This document shows, one piece after another, positions 42,919 through 51,945 of a DNA stretch of 64,000 nt. The DNA lies in contig NZ_JAHLPN010000004.1 in assembly GCF_018917935.1 (NCBI RefSeq), positions 78,229 through 142,228 of the forward strand, given 5' to 3'. The stretch comes from Kineothrix sp. MSJ-39. GTDB taxonomy: Bacteria; Bacillota; Clostridia; Lachnospirales; Lachnospiraceae. The notes beneath the pieces are model-generated. The model had not been told where the DNA came from. It did not search any database and saw only the letters and a list, made by a program, of their open reading frames with translations. The position numbers and the translations under genes were made by a program. The first letter of the stretch is position 1. Every line of letters begins with the position of its first letter.

Positions 42919-43770
42919 CTAGTAAAATGTTTTCACAAGATTTACAATGACCAGATTCCAACCATCCGCCAGTACAAACAATAAAATCTTAAACGGCATG
43001 GAGATTGTTGTCGGCGGAAGCATCATCATACCCATACTCATCAACGCCGATGCCACAACCATATCGATCACAAGGAACGGAATATAGATGACAAAACCGA
43101 TAATGAATGCTGTCCGCAGCTCGCTTACCATAAACGCCGGGATCAGAGCACTCGTCGGGATGTCGGAAAGCTCTCCCGTCCATTCGATATTACCGATCTC
43201 ACAGAACATCTGCGCGTCCTTGATCTGTGTCTGTTTATACATAAATTCACGCAGTGGCTTCACTCCAATCTCCAGAGCCTCCTCCTGCGTGATCTCACCG
43301 GCCTCAAACGGTTTGATCGCATCCTCATTGATCGTATTGATCGTCGGGCTCATAATGAAAAAGGTCAGAAAAAGCGCCAGACCAATCAGCACCTGATTAG
43401 GTGGTGCTGACTGTGTATTCAATGCCATTCTGGTAAAATGAAGCACGATCAGGATACGTGTGAAACTTGTCAGACAGATCAGAAGGGTCGGTGCGATTGC
43501 AATAGCCGTCAGGATCAGCAGTATTCTGAGAGATCCTGCCAGTGTACCGTTTCCATCACTGTATGTAACCGTCATTGTATTTGCTATATTCAGATTTTTC
43601 AGATCCTCTGCGGAATCCGATGCGCCCGGCTCTGTGATATTTGTTCTTGTTTCGGTATCTCCCGCCAGATGTCTGTTCATGGTAGAAGCTTCCGTCCTGA
43701 TGCTTCCCGCAGAAAGCAACAGAACCACCGCACAAAAAGCCGTTACAAGCCGTATGTACCATTTATTCAT
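42919..43770 (-). CDS. fliP: Flagellar export protein FliP
   Basis: Start MNKWYIRLV (283 residues), overlapping the fliO stop by 8 nt; the upstream extension lies inside fliO and is rejected. A signal peptide (TAFCAVVLLLSAGSIRTEAS) precedes a ~60-residue periplasmic-side stretch, and four membrane helices follow. Family motifs are LTSFTRILIVLHFTRMALN, APPNQVLIGLALFLTFFIM and FVIYIPFLVIDMVVASALMS. FliP assembles first in the export gate. Confidence 0.95.
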   Translation of the reverse strand: MNKWYIRLVTAFCAVVLLLSAGSIRTEASTMNRHLAGDTETRTNITEPGASDSAEDLKNLNIANTMTVTYSDGNGTLAGSLRILLILTAIAIAPTLLICLTSFTRILIVLHFTRMALNTQSAPPNQVLIGLALFLTFFIMSPTINTINEDAIKPFEAGEITQEEALEIGVKPLREFMYKQTQIKDAQMFCEIGNIEWTGELSDIPTSALIPAFMVSELRTAFIIGFVIYIPFLVIDMVVASALMSMGMMMLPPTTISMPFKILLFVLADGWNLVIVNLVKTFY

Positions 43771-44149
43771 TCTTATCCGCCCGTTCCTTATCGTTTTTGC
43801 TGCCTGCCACATACTTCCTTGCTTTCTCCAGAATCTGTTTAAAATCCACCTGCTCTGTCTCCTGCTTCGGCTTCAACGTCGCCGGATCCAGCTCTGAAAG
43901 CATCGTCACCGTATCCTTACAGACTGCGAGAAGAATGTATTTTTCTCCTGCCCGTATGATCTGCAGATACTTATTAGGCGCAATTCTGGAAGTCTCCACA
44001 ATTTCTATATTGGTCGTATCGATCTGCTGCTTTTGAAAGCGGGCAATATAGCGTGTTGTTCCGTAGGTCAGTAGCAGAACAAACAGAAAGATCAGAACTA
44101 CCGTAACCAGACGGGCTGCTGATTCTAACATACCTGCTGCAAGGACCAT
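43763..44149 (-). CDS. fliO: FliO-type export-gate assembly protein
   Basis: The 128-residue protein has one N-terminal membrane helix (LVTVVLIFLFVLLLTYGTTR) and a small soluble domain (VETSRIAPNKYLQIIRAGEK), typical of FliO/FliZ. It helps FliP assemble in the membrane. It starts 1 nt after cheY ends (44149 against 44151) and overlaps fliP. Sequence conservation is low in this family, but size, helix and position agree. Confidence 0.88.
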   Translation of the reverse strand: MVLAAGMLESAARLVTVVLIFLFVLLLTYGTTRYIARFQKQQIDTTNIEIVETSRIAPNKYLQIIRAGEKYILLAVCKDTVTMLSELDPATLKPKQETEQVDFKQILEKARKYVAGSKNDKERADKNE

Positions 44150-44150
44150 A

Positions 44151-44513
44151 TCAGCCTACTACCTTTTTCACAGCTTCAATAACTCGATCTGCCTGGAAAG
44201 GCTTTACAATAAAGTCCTTGGCACCTGCCTGGATAGATTCGATAACCATTGCCTGCTGTCCCATTGCGGAACACATAATAACCATTGCGCTCGGATCCAG
44301 TTCTTTGATCTTCTTCAGTGCCTGAATACCATCCATCTCAGGCATTGTGATATCCATCAGTACAAGATCCGGTTTTGTCTCTGTGTACTTTTCAACAGCC
44401 TTTAAACCATTCTCAGCTTCTCCGACCACATTATAACCATTTTTGGTTAAGATATCCTTGATCATCATTCTCATAAATGCTGCGTCATCACAAATCAAAA
44501 TATTCTTTGCCAT
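44151..44513 (-). CDS. cheY: Chemotaxis response regulator CheY
   Basis: A 120-residue stand-alone receiver: ILICDDAAFMRMMIKDIL (acidic pocket), phospho-acceptor Asp in PDLVLMDITMPEMDG, and IKPFQADRV-type end (FIVKPFQADRVIEAVKKV) with the conserved Thr/Ser replaced near MCSAM. Phosphorylated CheY binds the FliM/FliY switch complex encoded just upstream (22-nt gap). Confidence 0.96.
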   Translation of the reverse strand: MAKNILICDDAAFMRMMIKDILTKNGYNVVGEAENGLKAVEKYTETKPDLVLMDITMPEMDGIQALKKIKELDPSAMVIMCSAMGQQAMVIESIQAGAKDFIVKPFQADRVIEAVKKVVG

Positions 44514-44535
44514 AATTTTCTCTCCTAAATGAATT

Positions 44536-45726
44536 TTATTTTATAATCTCTGTCACTCTGATACCAAAGCTTTCTTCAATTACAACTACCTCACCTTTGG
44601 CGACAAACTTTCCATTTACCAGTACATCAATCGGTTCTCCCGCAATCTTGTCCAGTTCGATGATCGTACCGGGCGTAAAATCCAAAATCTCCGCAATGGA
44701 CTTTTTCGTTCTGCCCAGCTCTACGGTAACTTCCAGCGGTACATCCATGATCAGGCCAATGTTTTCCTGACTTGTCATCTGCTGTGGCACCTGCGTATTG
44801 AATGCCTGGAACTGTGCAGGCTGTATATTGGCCTGCTGCATCTGTGGCATTTGCATCTGCGGCATTTGCTGCATCTGTGGCATTTGCTGCATCTGCGGCA
44901 TTTCCACCTGTGGCGGAACATAAGGCTGCGGCTGTGGTGTCGGAGCCGGTTGTGGCTGCTGCACCGGAGCAGGAGCTGGCTGCGGCTGCGATACCGGAGC
45001 CGGCTGCGGCGCCGCTGCGGTATTTGTACCCATCTGCTGTCCCATAAAGATTTCATAGAGAGATTTTGCAAAATCGATCGGATACAGCTGCATGATCGTA
45101 CTGTCTACCAGATCCTCAATCTGCATTCTGAATTCAATTTTTACAAAATCGCCACCCAAAAACGGTGCAATATCTGCTCCGTTTTTATTTTCAAGTACAT
45201 TTACAAGGCTTGCCTCCGGCGGGCTGATATCAATCATCCTGCCAAGCATGGAAGAAAGGGATGTCGCAGAAGATCCCATCATCTGGTTCATCGCCTCGGA
45301 AATGGCACTCAGATGAAGTTCACCAAGCTCTCCGTCTGTATTACTGCCATCCCCACCCATCATCAGATCGGTAATGACCTTGACATCTCTCTCCCGCAGG
45401 ATCAGGATATTGGCGCCATCCAGACCCTCCGTATATTTAATTTGAATAAAAACGCACGGTTTTTCCTGTTCATCTATAAAATTTTTCCAATTTGCAATGG
45501 ATACCGTCGGTGTTGTGATATTGACCTTACGGTTTACCAGGGAATAAAGCGTGGTAGCGGATGTACCCATGCTGATGTTCGCGATCTCACCAATGGCATC
45601 CTTTTCGATATCCGTAAGGACTTCTTCCGCCGCTGCCGGCTGTGGATCCGGCTGGGGATCTGAACCGCCTGCATTCATGCCTGATAACAGTGCATTTATT
45701 TCGTCCTGTGACAGCATACCGTCCAT
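44536..45726 (-). CDS. fliY: Flagellar switch protein FliY (CheC-FliN fusion)
   Basis: The 396-residue protein has an N-terminal switch-binding motif (MLSQDEINALLSGMNAG), a CheC-like phosphatase domain with EKDAIGEIANISMGTSAT and HLSAISEAMNQMMGSSAT, a long Pro/Gln/Ala/Met-rich linker (about residues 225-300), and a C-terminal FliN-type SpoA domain (LEVTVELGRTKKSIAEILDF, IELDKIAGEPIDVLVNGKFV). It is both a C-ring component and a CheY-P phosphatase. It precedes cheY and follows fliM by 4 nt. Confidence 0.96.
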   Translation of the reverse strand: MDGMLSQDEINALLSGMNAGGSDPQPDPQPAAAEEVLTDIEKDAIGEIANISMGTSATTLYSLVNRKVNITTPTVSIANWKNFIDEQEKPCVFIQIKYTEGLDGANILILRERDVKVITDLMMGGDGSNTDGELGELHLSAISEAMNQMMGSSATSLSSMLGRMIDISPPEASLVNVLENKNGADIAPFLGGDFVKIEFRMQIEDLVDSTIMQLYPIDFAKSLYEIFMGQQMGTNTAAAPQPAPVSQPQPAPAPVQQPQPAPTPQPQPYVPPQVEMPQMQQMPQMQQMPQMQMPQMQQANIQPAQFQAFNTQVPQQMTSQENIGLIMDVPLEVTVELGRTKKSIAEILDFTPGTIIELDKIAGEPIDVLVNGKFVAKGEVVVIEESFGIRVTEIIK

Positions 45727-45730
45727 TTAT

Positions 45731-46720
45731 TTATTCCTCCTCTCTGACAACTGACGTAATCCGGACAGCATAATTATCTTTACTTGTACCGGGTAACGCA
45801 GTAAATTTTTTAATATTACCAACGTAAACTTCCATTTCATCGTCTACTCTGGAATCCAGTCTAATGACATCTCCAACCTGCAGTCCGGCAAAATCCATAA
45901 CGGAAACAACGCTCTTTCCAAGCACTGCCTTAACCGGAATCTCGGTTCTCTTAATCATCGAACTGATATATTCTGCATAATTCTCTCCGCTTGCATTCTG
46001 CATCGTAGAGAACCAGAACTTCGTATTCAATTTATCCATGATATCTTCCAGTGTGATATAAGGAAGACATGCATTCATGTACCCTTCTACATCGCCGATC
46101 TTGATATTCAGTGTCACGATCGCGATCATTTCATTCGGTGCTATGATCTGTGCAAACTGTGCATTTGTCTCAATCCGCTCCATAAACGGATCCAGATCCA
46201 CAACATTTTTCCACGGTTCCCGTAAAAGCTGCATACAGGTGACCATGATCTTATCAAGAATTGACAGCTCAATCTCTGAGAACTCCCTGTTCTTCTCCAG
46301 TGGTTTTCCGGCGCCTCCCAGCATACGATCCAGAATCGCAAAACCGATATTCGTGGAAAGCTCCAAAATGATGTCTCCTGCCATTGGCGCAAAATTGATA
46401 ATGCCCAGTACAACCGGATTACTCAGCGCATTGGTAAACTCTGAAAAAGTAACCGTTTCCGAACTCGCCACACTGACCTGTACCGTCTTTCGCAGATAAA
46501 CCGGAAGATTCGTGGAAAGAAGCCGTCCGTAATGTTCAAATATGATTTCCAGCGTACGAAGATGCTCTTTTGAAAACTTTGCCGGTCTCTTGAAGTCGTA
46601 ATTCTTTACCGACTTCTCCGGTGCCGATTTCATTTCCTCTACATCCAGCTCGCCGGTGCTAAGTGCCTGCAGCAGACTGTCTATCTCATTTTGAGATAAA
46701 ACCTCTCCCACCTGACTCAC
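45731..46720 (-). CDS. fliM: Flagellar motor switch protein FliM
   Basis: The 329-residue protein starts with the CheY-P-binding motif (LSQNEIDSLLQALSTGEL), has the middle domain (RTLEIIFEHYGRLLSTNLP, FAILDRMLGGAGKPLEKNR, EIELSILDKIMVTCMQLLRE) and a C-terminal SpoA domain (IPVKAVLGKSVVSVMDFAGL). It sits between FliG and FliY/FliN in the C-ring and sets rotation direction. It follows fliL by 35 nt. Confidence 0.97.
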   Translation of the reverse strand: MSQVGEVLSQNEIDSLLQALSTGELDVEEMKSAPEKSVKNYDFKRPAKFSKEHLRTLEIIFEHYGRLLSTNLPVYLRKTVQVSVASSETVTFSEFTNALSNPVVLGIINFAPMAGDIILELSTNIGFAILDRMLGGAGKPLEKNREFSEIELSILDKIMVTCMQLLREPWKNVVDLDPFMERIETNAQFAQIIAPNEMIAIVTLNIKIGDVEGYMNACLPYITLEDIMDKLNTKFWFSTMQNASGENYAEYISSMIKRTEIPVKAVLGKSVVSVMDFAGLQVGDVIRLDSRVDDEMEVYVGNIKKFTALPGTSKDNYAVRITSVVREEE

Positions 46721-46755
46721 CTCCTGTCATGACATACGTCATTCATTTCACCAGA

Positions 46756-47271
46756 CTACTGGATGATAATATCGCGGAATGTCACTTTATAAACAAACTT
46801 TGAATTGTAAAGTCCCTGGATTCTTGCCAGAATATCATTTCTGACAACATCGGAATCTGCCTGGATCTGTTCCATCGTATAGCTGCCAAACGCCTCTACG
46901 ATCTCACCTTTGATCAGGCTTTCATTATCTGCAATCTTTGTCCCGTATGTCTCATAATCCTTATCCTTTGTATTCATGGCTAAAGATACAGAAACAAGCG
47001 CATAATGATCCTTGCCGTCCTCACCTTTACGAAGCGGGATCGTCATGGAATCTTCAATATTATAAACTGCGGTATCATCAATAGATACCTCTGTTGACGC
47101 TGCTTCATCTCCGCTTGTGTTCAGTTCCAGATTCAGAACCGTTGCAATACTGTTTACCACTGCTGCGGTCTTTTTGTTGGTCGATGTCACACTGACCATT
47201 GTGATTGCAGTCAGTATGATATTGACGATCAGAAGCGCCAGAATCAGAACTGACATTAAATTCTTTTTCAT
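46756..47271 (-). CDS. fliL: Flagellar basal-body-associated protein FliL
   Basis: The 171-residue protein has one N-terminal membrane helix (LMSVLILALLIVNIILTAIT) and a periplasm-side domain ending in KVTFRDIIIQ, the typical FliL end. It supports stator function. It lies 13 nt after motB and 35 nt before fliM. The family is weakly conserved, but order and topology fit. Confidence 0.9.
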   Translation of the reverse strand: MKKNLMSVLILALLIVNIILTAITMVSVTSTNKKTAAVVNSIATVLNLELNTSGDEAASTEVSIDDTAVYNIEDSMTIPLRKGEDGKDHYALVSVSLAMNTKDKDYETYGTKIADNESLIKGEIVEAFGSYTMEQIQADSDVVRNDILARIQGLYNSKFVYKVTFRDIIIQ

Positions 47272-47284
47272 TTTATGACTCCTT

Positions 47285-48088
47285 TTATTCGTAATCCGAT
47301 AATTCCGTATAGATTTTGATCTCTACGCGCCGGTTCTTCGCTCTTCCTTCCGGCGTTGCATTATCCGCAACCGGTACATATTCACCACGACCGGAATGCT
47401 TGATCTTTGCCGGATCCAGTGTTGTTGTAGACATGAAATAGTCAAATACCGAAAGCGCTCTGAAGCTTGACAGCTCATCATTATTGGCAAATCTTGCATT
47501 ATGGATCGGTACATTATCCGTATGGCCTTCGATCTCAATTGTGCTGTCCGCGTAACGCTCCAGGATCTGTCCAACCTTATCCAGAAGCGGCTTCGCCTCT
47601 TCCCGGATCTGATCGCTGCCCGAATCAAACAAAAATGCGCCGTTCAGATTCAGTGAAACATACTGGGATGTAAAATCCACCGAAATGTCACTGTTATATT
47701 CTCCATGATCTTCCTGCAGGCTTTCCTCGATGTTCTCCGCCATCTGCTCTGCCTGCTCCATGGAAGCCGCCTGATATGCCTCAAGTGCATCCGACTTCGT
47801 ATCGGTATCTGCTGATTTACCGGTACTGTTTATGTATTCATCCAGCTCATTGAGCTGACTGACGCCATTGCTGATCAGAATACCGTCCCCGATCGCAGTC
47901 GCCCCGGCATCAAAGATGCTGAACGTCTGTGAAAAAGAAGCTGCAACAGCCTCAAATTTCTGTGCATCTACAGTAGACATGGAAAACAAAAGGACGAAGA
48001 AGCACAGGAGCAGATTCATCAGATCACTGAATGTCGACATCCATGCAGGGGAACCCTTCGGCGGATCTTCCTGCCGTTTCTTAGCCAT
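47285..48088 (-). CDS. motB: Flagellar stator protein MotB
   Basis: Start MAKKRQEDPPKGSPAWMSTF (267 residues) with AGGAGG nine nt upstream and an 8-nt overlap with motA; the longer frame is rejected. The single membrane helix carries the ion-binding Asp (TFSDLMNLLLCFFVLLFSM). An OmpA-like peptidoglycan-binding domain follows (IEIEGHTDNVPI, NNDELSSFRALSVFDYFMST, GRGEYVPVADNATPEGRAKN). With MotA it forms the torque-generating ion channel. Proton versus sodium use cannot be judged. Confidence 0.96.
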   Translation of the reverse strand: MAKKRQEDPPKGSPAWMSTFSDLMNLLLCFFVLLFSMSTVDAQKFEAVAASFSQTFSIFDAGATAIGDGILISNGVSQLNELDEYINSTGKSADTDTKSDALEAYQAASMEQAEQMAENIEESLQEDHGEYNSDISVDFTSQYVSLNLNGAFLFDSGSDQIREEAKPLLDKVGQILERYADSTIEIEGHTDNVPIHNARFANNDELSSFRALSVFDYFMSTTTLDPAKIKHSGRGEYVPVADNATPEGRAKNRRVEIKIYTELSDYE

Positions 48089-48887
48089 TTGCTTCCGCCT
48101 CCTCTTCTCCGATCGTTGTTCTGTCCTTCGGTGCAAGGAAGGATTTCAGCTTTTCTTCAATGACTCGTGGATTTTCTCCTGCCTGAATAGACAGCAGTCC
48201 TTCCACCATGATCTCTTTTGCTTCAATCTCCGCATCATTATCCGCCTTCAATTTTGATGAAACCGGTGTGCAGATCCAGTTGGCAAGCACAGAACCATAG
48301 AAAGTTGTAACAAGAGCAACCGACATATTCGGTCCGACTGAAGTTACATCCGACATATTCTTTAACATGTTGATCAGACCGATCAGCGTACCGATCATAC
48401 CCCAGGCAGGGCCCATACCGCCAAGTGCTTCCCAGAAACCGATTCGTTTCTTATGCCTTGCATCAATACTGCCAAGCTCCGTATCCATAATACCACGGAC
48501 AAGCTCCGGATCTGTTCCGTCAACGATCAACAGGATTCCTTTCTTCAAAAAGGCATCATCCAAATCCGCTGCTGCCTCTTCCAATGAAAGCAATCCTTCC
48601 TTTCTTGCTACATTCGATAGCTCTATTATTTTGGAAATGATCTGTGGTGTATCAAGCGAAGGCGTTTTAAAAATCAGGAGAAAGCTCTTTAACCCCGCAA
48701 GGAAATCCGACATGGAAAAACTTGCCAGTGTCGCACAGAACGCACCACCAAATGTGATCAATATGGACGAAAAATCATAAAAATTGCCAAGTGCCGCTGC
48801 CCCGTCATCACCGCTGCAAATACCGTATATAAGGAAAAAGCCACACATGACCATTCCGATAATGGATGCTATATCCAATTTTTTCAC
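48081..48887 (-). CDS. motA: Flagellar stator protein MotA
   Basis: The 268-residue protein has two N-terminal membrane helices, a cytoplasmic loop with the charged segment EAAADLDDAFLKKGILLIVD, and two C-terminal helices containing LGGMGPAWGMIGTLIGLINM and VTTFYGSVLANWICTPVSSK, the standard MotA/PomA pattern. It is the first gene after the flgE terminator and is preceded by its own promoter. Confidence 0.96.
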   Translation of the reverse strand: MKKLDIASIIGMVMCGFFLIYGICSGDDGAAALGNFYDFSSILITFGGAFCATLASFSMSDFLAGLKSFLLIFKTPSLDTPQIISKIIELSNVARKEGLLSLEEAAADLDDAFLKKGILLIVDGTDPELVRGIMDTELGSIDARHKKRIGFWEALGGMGPAWGMIGTLIGLINMLKNMSDVTSVGPNMSVALVTTFYGSVLANWICTPVSSKLKADNDAEIEAKEIMVEGLLSIQAGENPRVIEEKLKSFLAPKDRTTIGEEEAEANG

Positions 48888-48944
48888 CTACCCACTTATT
48901 GCATATGTATCTCTATGTACATACGTATCTAATCTTACTTATCA

Positions 48945-48973
48945 ATTCTACTAAATTTTTTGTATCTTGTCTA
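48945..48973 (-). promoter_or_regulatory. Promoter of the motA-to-fliA transcription unit
   Basis: On the minus strand TAGACA (48968-48973) is followed after 17 bp by TAGAAT (48945-48950), a good sigma-A-type promoter about 60 nt upstream of motA. No sigma-28 box was seen here. The 48888-49041 gap contains no recognisable flbD gene. Confidence 0.6.
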
Positions 48974-49041
48974 TGCCTTTTTGTATTTCTGAACCGCCCA
49001 AATCTTGTTTCTCCTCTCCGTTTCTATCCCTTATCTGGTAG

Positions 49042-49075
49042 AAAAAGCCCCTGTACACGAGGTACAGAGGCTTTC
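49042..49075 (-). terminator. Intrinsic terminator after flgE
   Basis: On the minus strand AGCCTCTGTAC-ctc-GTGTACAGGGGCT forms a strong stem followed by TTTTTCT, 18 nt past the flgE stop. It divides the flagellar locus into an early unit (flgB to flgE) and the motA unit. Confidence 0.88.
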
Positions 49076-49092
49076 ACTGTATTTTATCAAAT

Positions 49093-50724
49093 TTATCTCT
49101 TCAGATTGACAAGTTCTTCCAGCAAGGTATCGGAAACTGTAATGATTCGGGAGTTCGCCTGGAATCCTCTCTGTGTTGTGATCATTTCTGTAAATTCGGA
49201 AGAAAGATCCACATTACTCATTTCCAGCACACCTGTTGTCATATATCCGCCATCACTTGTAACATCCATACCGATGCCGTCAAACTGTCCGGAGTTCAAG
49301 GTTGCGGAATACAGGTTATCGCCTTCCTTCTGCAGACCGGATGGGTTTGCAAAGCTTGCAACTGCAATCTGCCCCAGCAGCTTTGTCATACCGTTGTCAT
49401 ATGCTGCGTAGATCATACCATCTGTCTGGATGGAGATACCTGTCATTTCACCAAGTTTTCTACCGGTTCCGTTTCCATCCAGATCACCGTAGTCACCGCT
49501 GATTGTACTCGTTTTATTATTATTGTAGTTGGAAGACGCTGAAAAATCGATTGTAATATTTTCAAACGCACTGCCCGGCTGATCTCCAAAATCCAGTACC
49601 AGATTGAGGTTATTTGTCAGACCGTTAACGCTCCAGATTTCACCTGTCGCCGTATTATACTGGATAATACCGCCTGTGATCTGTTTTCCGTCTGTTACGA
49701 TACTGCCATCCGCCTGGTTGATCACCTGTGCAAATGTGCCACCGTCCAGATGTGCACCAAGTGTTGTTACGGTTCCGTCCGCGCCTGTCACATACAGCTT
49801 TGCCATTTCATCATAAGAAGTAAAGCCGTAGGACTCTGCCAGAATCTGTTTCTGTTCAGCTGTCAGATTACCACTCAGATCCATTGTCTGATTCTGTCCC
49901 GACTCATCCAGATATGTCAGCGTTGTTCCGTTGACACTGCAGCCGTTTGCCAGAGAAAGCGTCTTACTCTCTGCTACATTTCTGACAGAACCCAGCTTAA
50001 TGTTCGTTTTGTCAATTTCATTTCCGTCAACATCGAGAATATCTGCCAGCTCTACCGTATACTGCCCTTCTGTTGCCGTTGCTTTCATGGAAAGCTTTGC
50101 AGTATAGGAATATCCACGGTTATCAAAGAAACTGATGCTGATGATCTTGCCGGCTTCTGTACTGACTGAAGCGTCATTTTTATCTACAATACCGGATACA
50201 TGTGCTTTCGTGGTAGCTTCCGGTGGATATGTCATATTATCGGAACCCATGATACGAAGCGGACCGACCGTATCTCTGACGATCTTGCCGTCATCCACAC
50301 CCCAGCCCCGCACGGTATAACCGTTAGAGCTCATTGCCAGGTTACCCTGACCGTCTACATAGAAAGAGCCGTCTCTTGTAAAGTAGTTGGAAGATCCGTC
50401 ACTGACGATAAAGAAAGAATTACCGGTCAGTTTGATATCAAACGGATTTCCTGTTGACTGGGAAGAACCCGGTGTTTCCACAGAAGCAGTGATTGCACCT
50501 GATTTTACACCAAGACCGATCTGGCGGGCATTTGTACCTGCCTTACCTGTCTGTGCATTGGCGCCGGAAGCTGCCTGTGTCGTCTGATACATCAATTCCG
50601 AAAATGTAATGGACTGCGATTTGAATGCAGTTGTGTTTACGTTTGCGATGTTATTACCAATAACATCCATTTTTGTCTGGTGTGTCTTCAGACCTGATAC
50701 ACCAGAGTAGAGTGATCTCATCAT
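49093..50724 (-). CDS. flgE: Flagellar hook protein FlgE
   Basis: The 543-residue protein starts MMRSLYSGVSGLKTHQTKMD with the rod/hook signature VIGNNIANVNTTAFKSQS and ends with the conserved helix SSEFTEMITTQRGFQANSRI. Between these lie the variable D1/D2 domains, which make it longer than the ~400 residues of Salmonella FlgE. The hook is the universal joint outside the cell. It follows the small hook-operon gene by 74 nt and ends at the terminator. Confidence 0.96.
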   Translation of the reverse strand: MMRSLYSGVSGLKTHQTKMDVIGNNIANVNTTAFKSQSITFSELMYQTTQAASGANAQTGKAGTNARQIGLGVKSGAITASVETPGSSQSTGNPFDIKLTGNSFFIVSDGSSNYFTRDGSFYVDGQGNLAMSSNGYTVRGWGVDDGKIVRDTVGPLRIMGSDNMTYPPEATTKAHVSGIVDKNDASVSTEAGKIISISFFDNRGYSYTAKLSMKATATEGQYTVELADILDVDGNEIDKTNIKLGSVRNVAESKTLSLANGCSVNGTTLTYLDESGQNQTMDLSGNLTAEQKQILAESYGFTSYDEMAKLYVTGADGTVTTLGAHLDGGTFAQVINQADGSIVTDGKQITGGIIQYNTATGEIWSVNGLTNNLNLVLDFGDQPGSAFENITIDFSASSNYNNNKTSTISGDYGDLDGNGTGRKLGEMTGISIQTDGMIYAAYDNGMTKLLGQIAVASFANPSGLQKEGDNLYSATLNSGQFDGIGMDVTSDGGYMTTGVLEMSNVDLSSEFTEMITTQRGFQANSRIITVSDTLLEELVNLKR

Positions 50725-50798
50725 AGTAAATGACCTCCTTTGGGTCCGTTTTCGTTCCTTCTGTCATTCGGGAACTGTTAGCCTCCTGTAAGGTCCGG

Positions 50799-51188
50799 CT
50801 AATTGATTACGGTACCGTCAATGTTTGTAAAAATGTTTTCCTGTGTCTGATCCTGACTTGTCGCCGTGATCACTGTTCTCGATCCGGTGCTGACGATAAA
50901 TGCCAGATTGTCGATCAGTACAAGTGGTTCTTTGATTCCTTTTCCGCTTGCTTTGTCCATACCCTCACTCAGACGTTTCAGTTGTCCTTCCGAAAGGCTG
51001 ATATTCCTTTCCGACAACCTGTTTGCCGCATGTTTGGAAAATCTGACTGTCTGTGTGTCAAGCTGCTTCTGTTTTTCTTCCAGCAGTGCTCCAAAACTGC
51101 CTGCCTCGCTTTTTTTCTGTGTCTGAGGAGCCGGTGCCTTCTGTACTTCCTGCAAAGCGGATATGTATGGGTTTATCTGTATACTCAT
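50799..51188 (-). CDS. Small conserved flagellar hook-operon protein (TIGR02530 type)
   Basis: The 129-residue protein has an N-terminal segment for pairing with hook-cap partners and the conserved core FSKHAANRLSERNISLSEGQ, LKRLSEGMDKASGKGIKEPL, VLIDNLAFIVSTGSRTVITA. This is the small TIGR02530-type flagellar operon protein found between flgD and flgE in Firmicutes. Its function is not established. It overlaps nothing; flgD ends 15 nt upstream. Confidence 0.85.
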   Translation of the reverse strand: MSIQINPYISALQEVQKAPAPQTQKKSEAGSFGALLEEKQKQLDTQTVRFSKHAANRLSERNISLSEGQLKRLSEGMDKASGKGIKEPLVLIDNLAFIVSTGSRTVITATSQDQTQENIFTNIDGTVIN

Positions 51189-51203
51189 ATTCCGCCTCCG
51201 CTT

Positions 51204-51929
51204 CTATACATCCTGCGTTGTATCTTCTTCCTTGTCTCCGTTTTCTGTTTTGCCTGCATCGTCCGCTTTATCGCCGTCTGCATTGTCCGTGTCTCCTGCT
51301 TTATTGTCACCGGAAATCTCAGCCAGCTTCTTGCGATATTCTTCCAGTGAACTGATCACTGACTTGGATAAGAACGTCTTCTGATAATCATTCATATCGT
51401 CATATTGTTTCAGGACTTTTTCGATTGCTTCTTTATCAGATGCCGTTACCTGTTCAACCTTCGTAAGCTTCGCCAAATCGGATACAAGTGTCTGTGCCAG
51501 TCCGAATGCTGTCAGATAATCCTGATCGCATACATAAGTGACATCATCCAGTGAATACAGTTCCTCATCAATGGAAACCATCGCTTTACCGTTCTCGTAT
51601 TTTACATAATCAACCTTGCCCATCTTGGTCGTCTCTCTGCCACTGTCATCTGTGGAAGTGATCTGTACGGTCTGTCCGACAAGACTGGAAGCTCTGCTCA
51701 GATCCATGCTCTTGCTCATATTCTGGATCTGCTCTACTTCCGAGAACGTTGCGTACTGTGCTATGTATTCCGTATTGGAAGTCGGCTCAAGCGGATCCTG
51801 ATACTGCATCTGCGCTACTAAAAGCTGTAAGAAATCATCTTTGCCAAGTGTAGAGGATTTTTCCTTTGTGCTTGTTGTCGATGTGGCATTTGTGATCTTG
51901 CCGTCTTCTACAATTGCTGCTACGCCCAT
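51204..51929 (-). CDS. flgD: Flagellar hook-capping protein FlgD
   Basis: The 241-residue protein shows the FlgD N-terminal block TLGKDDFLQLLVAQMQYQDP, LEPTSNTEYIAQYATFSEVE and a FlgD_tudor-like TTKMGKVDYVKYENGKAMVS, then an extra C-terminal helical and acidic Asp/Lys-rich tail (ADGDKADDAGKTENGDKEED). It forms the scaffold on which hook subunits polymerise. It follows fliK by 16 nt. Confidence 0.9.
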   Translation of the reverse strand: MGVAAIVEDGKITNATSTTSTKEKSSTLGKDDFLQLLVAQMQYQDPLEPTSNTEYIAQYATFSEVEQIQNMSKSMDLSRASSLVGQTVQITSTDDSGRETTKMGKVDYVKYENGKAMVSIDEELYSLDDVTYVCDQDYLTAFGLAQTLVSDLAKLTKVEQVTASDKEAIEKVLKQYDDMNDYQKTFLSKSVISSLEEYRKKLAEISGDNKAGDTDNADGDKADDAGKTENGDKEEDTTQDV

Positions 51930-51945
51930 GTTTCTCTCCTTTCTT

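Noticed and set aside
44851..45663. His/Arg/Leu-rich plus-strand frame
   Set aside because: Created by the repetitive Pro/Gln/Met linker codons of fliY on the other strand.
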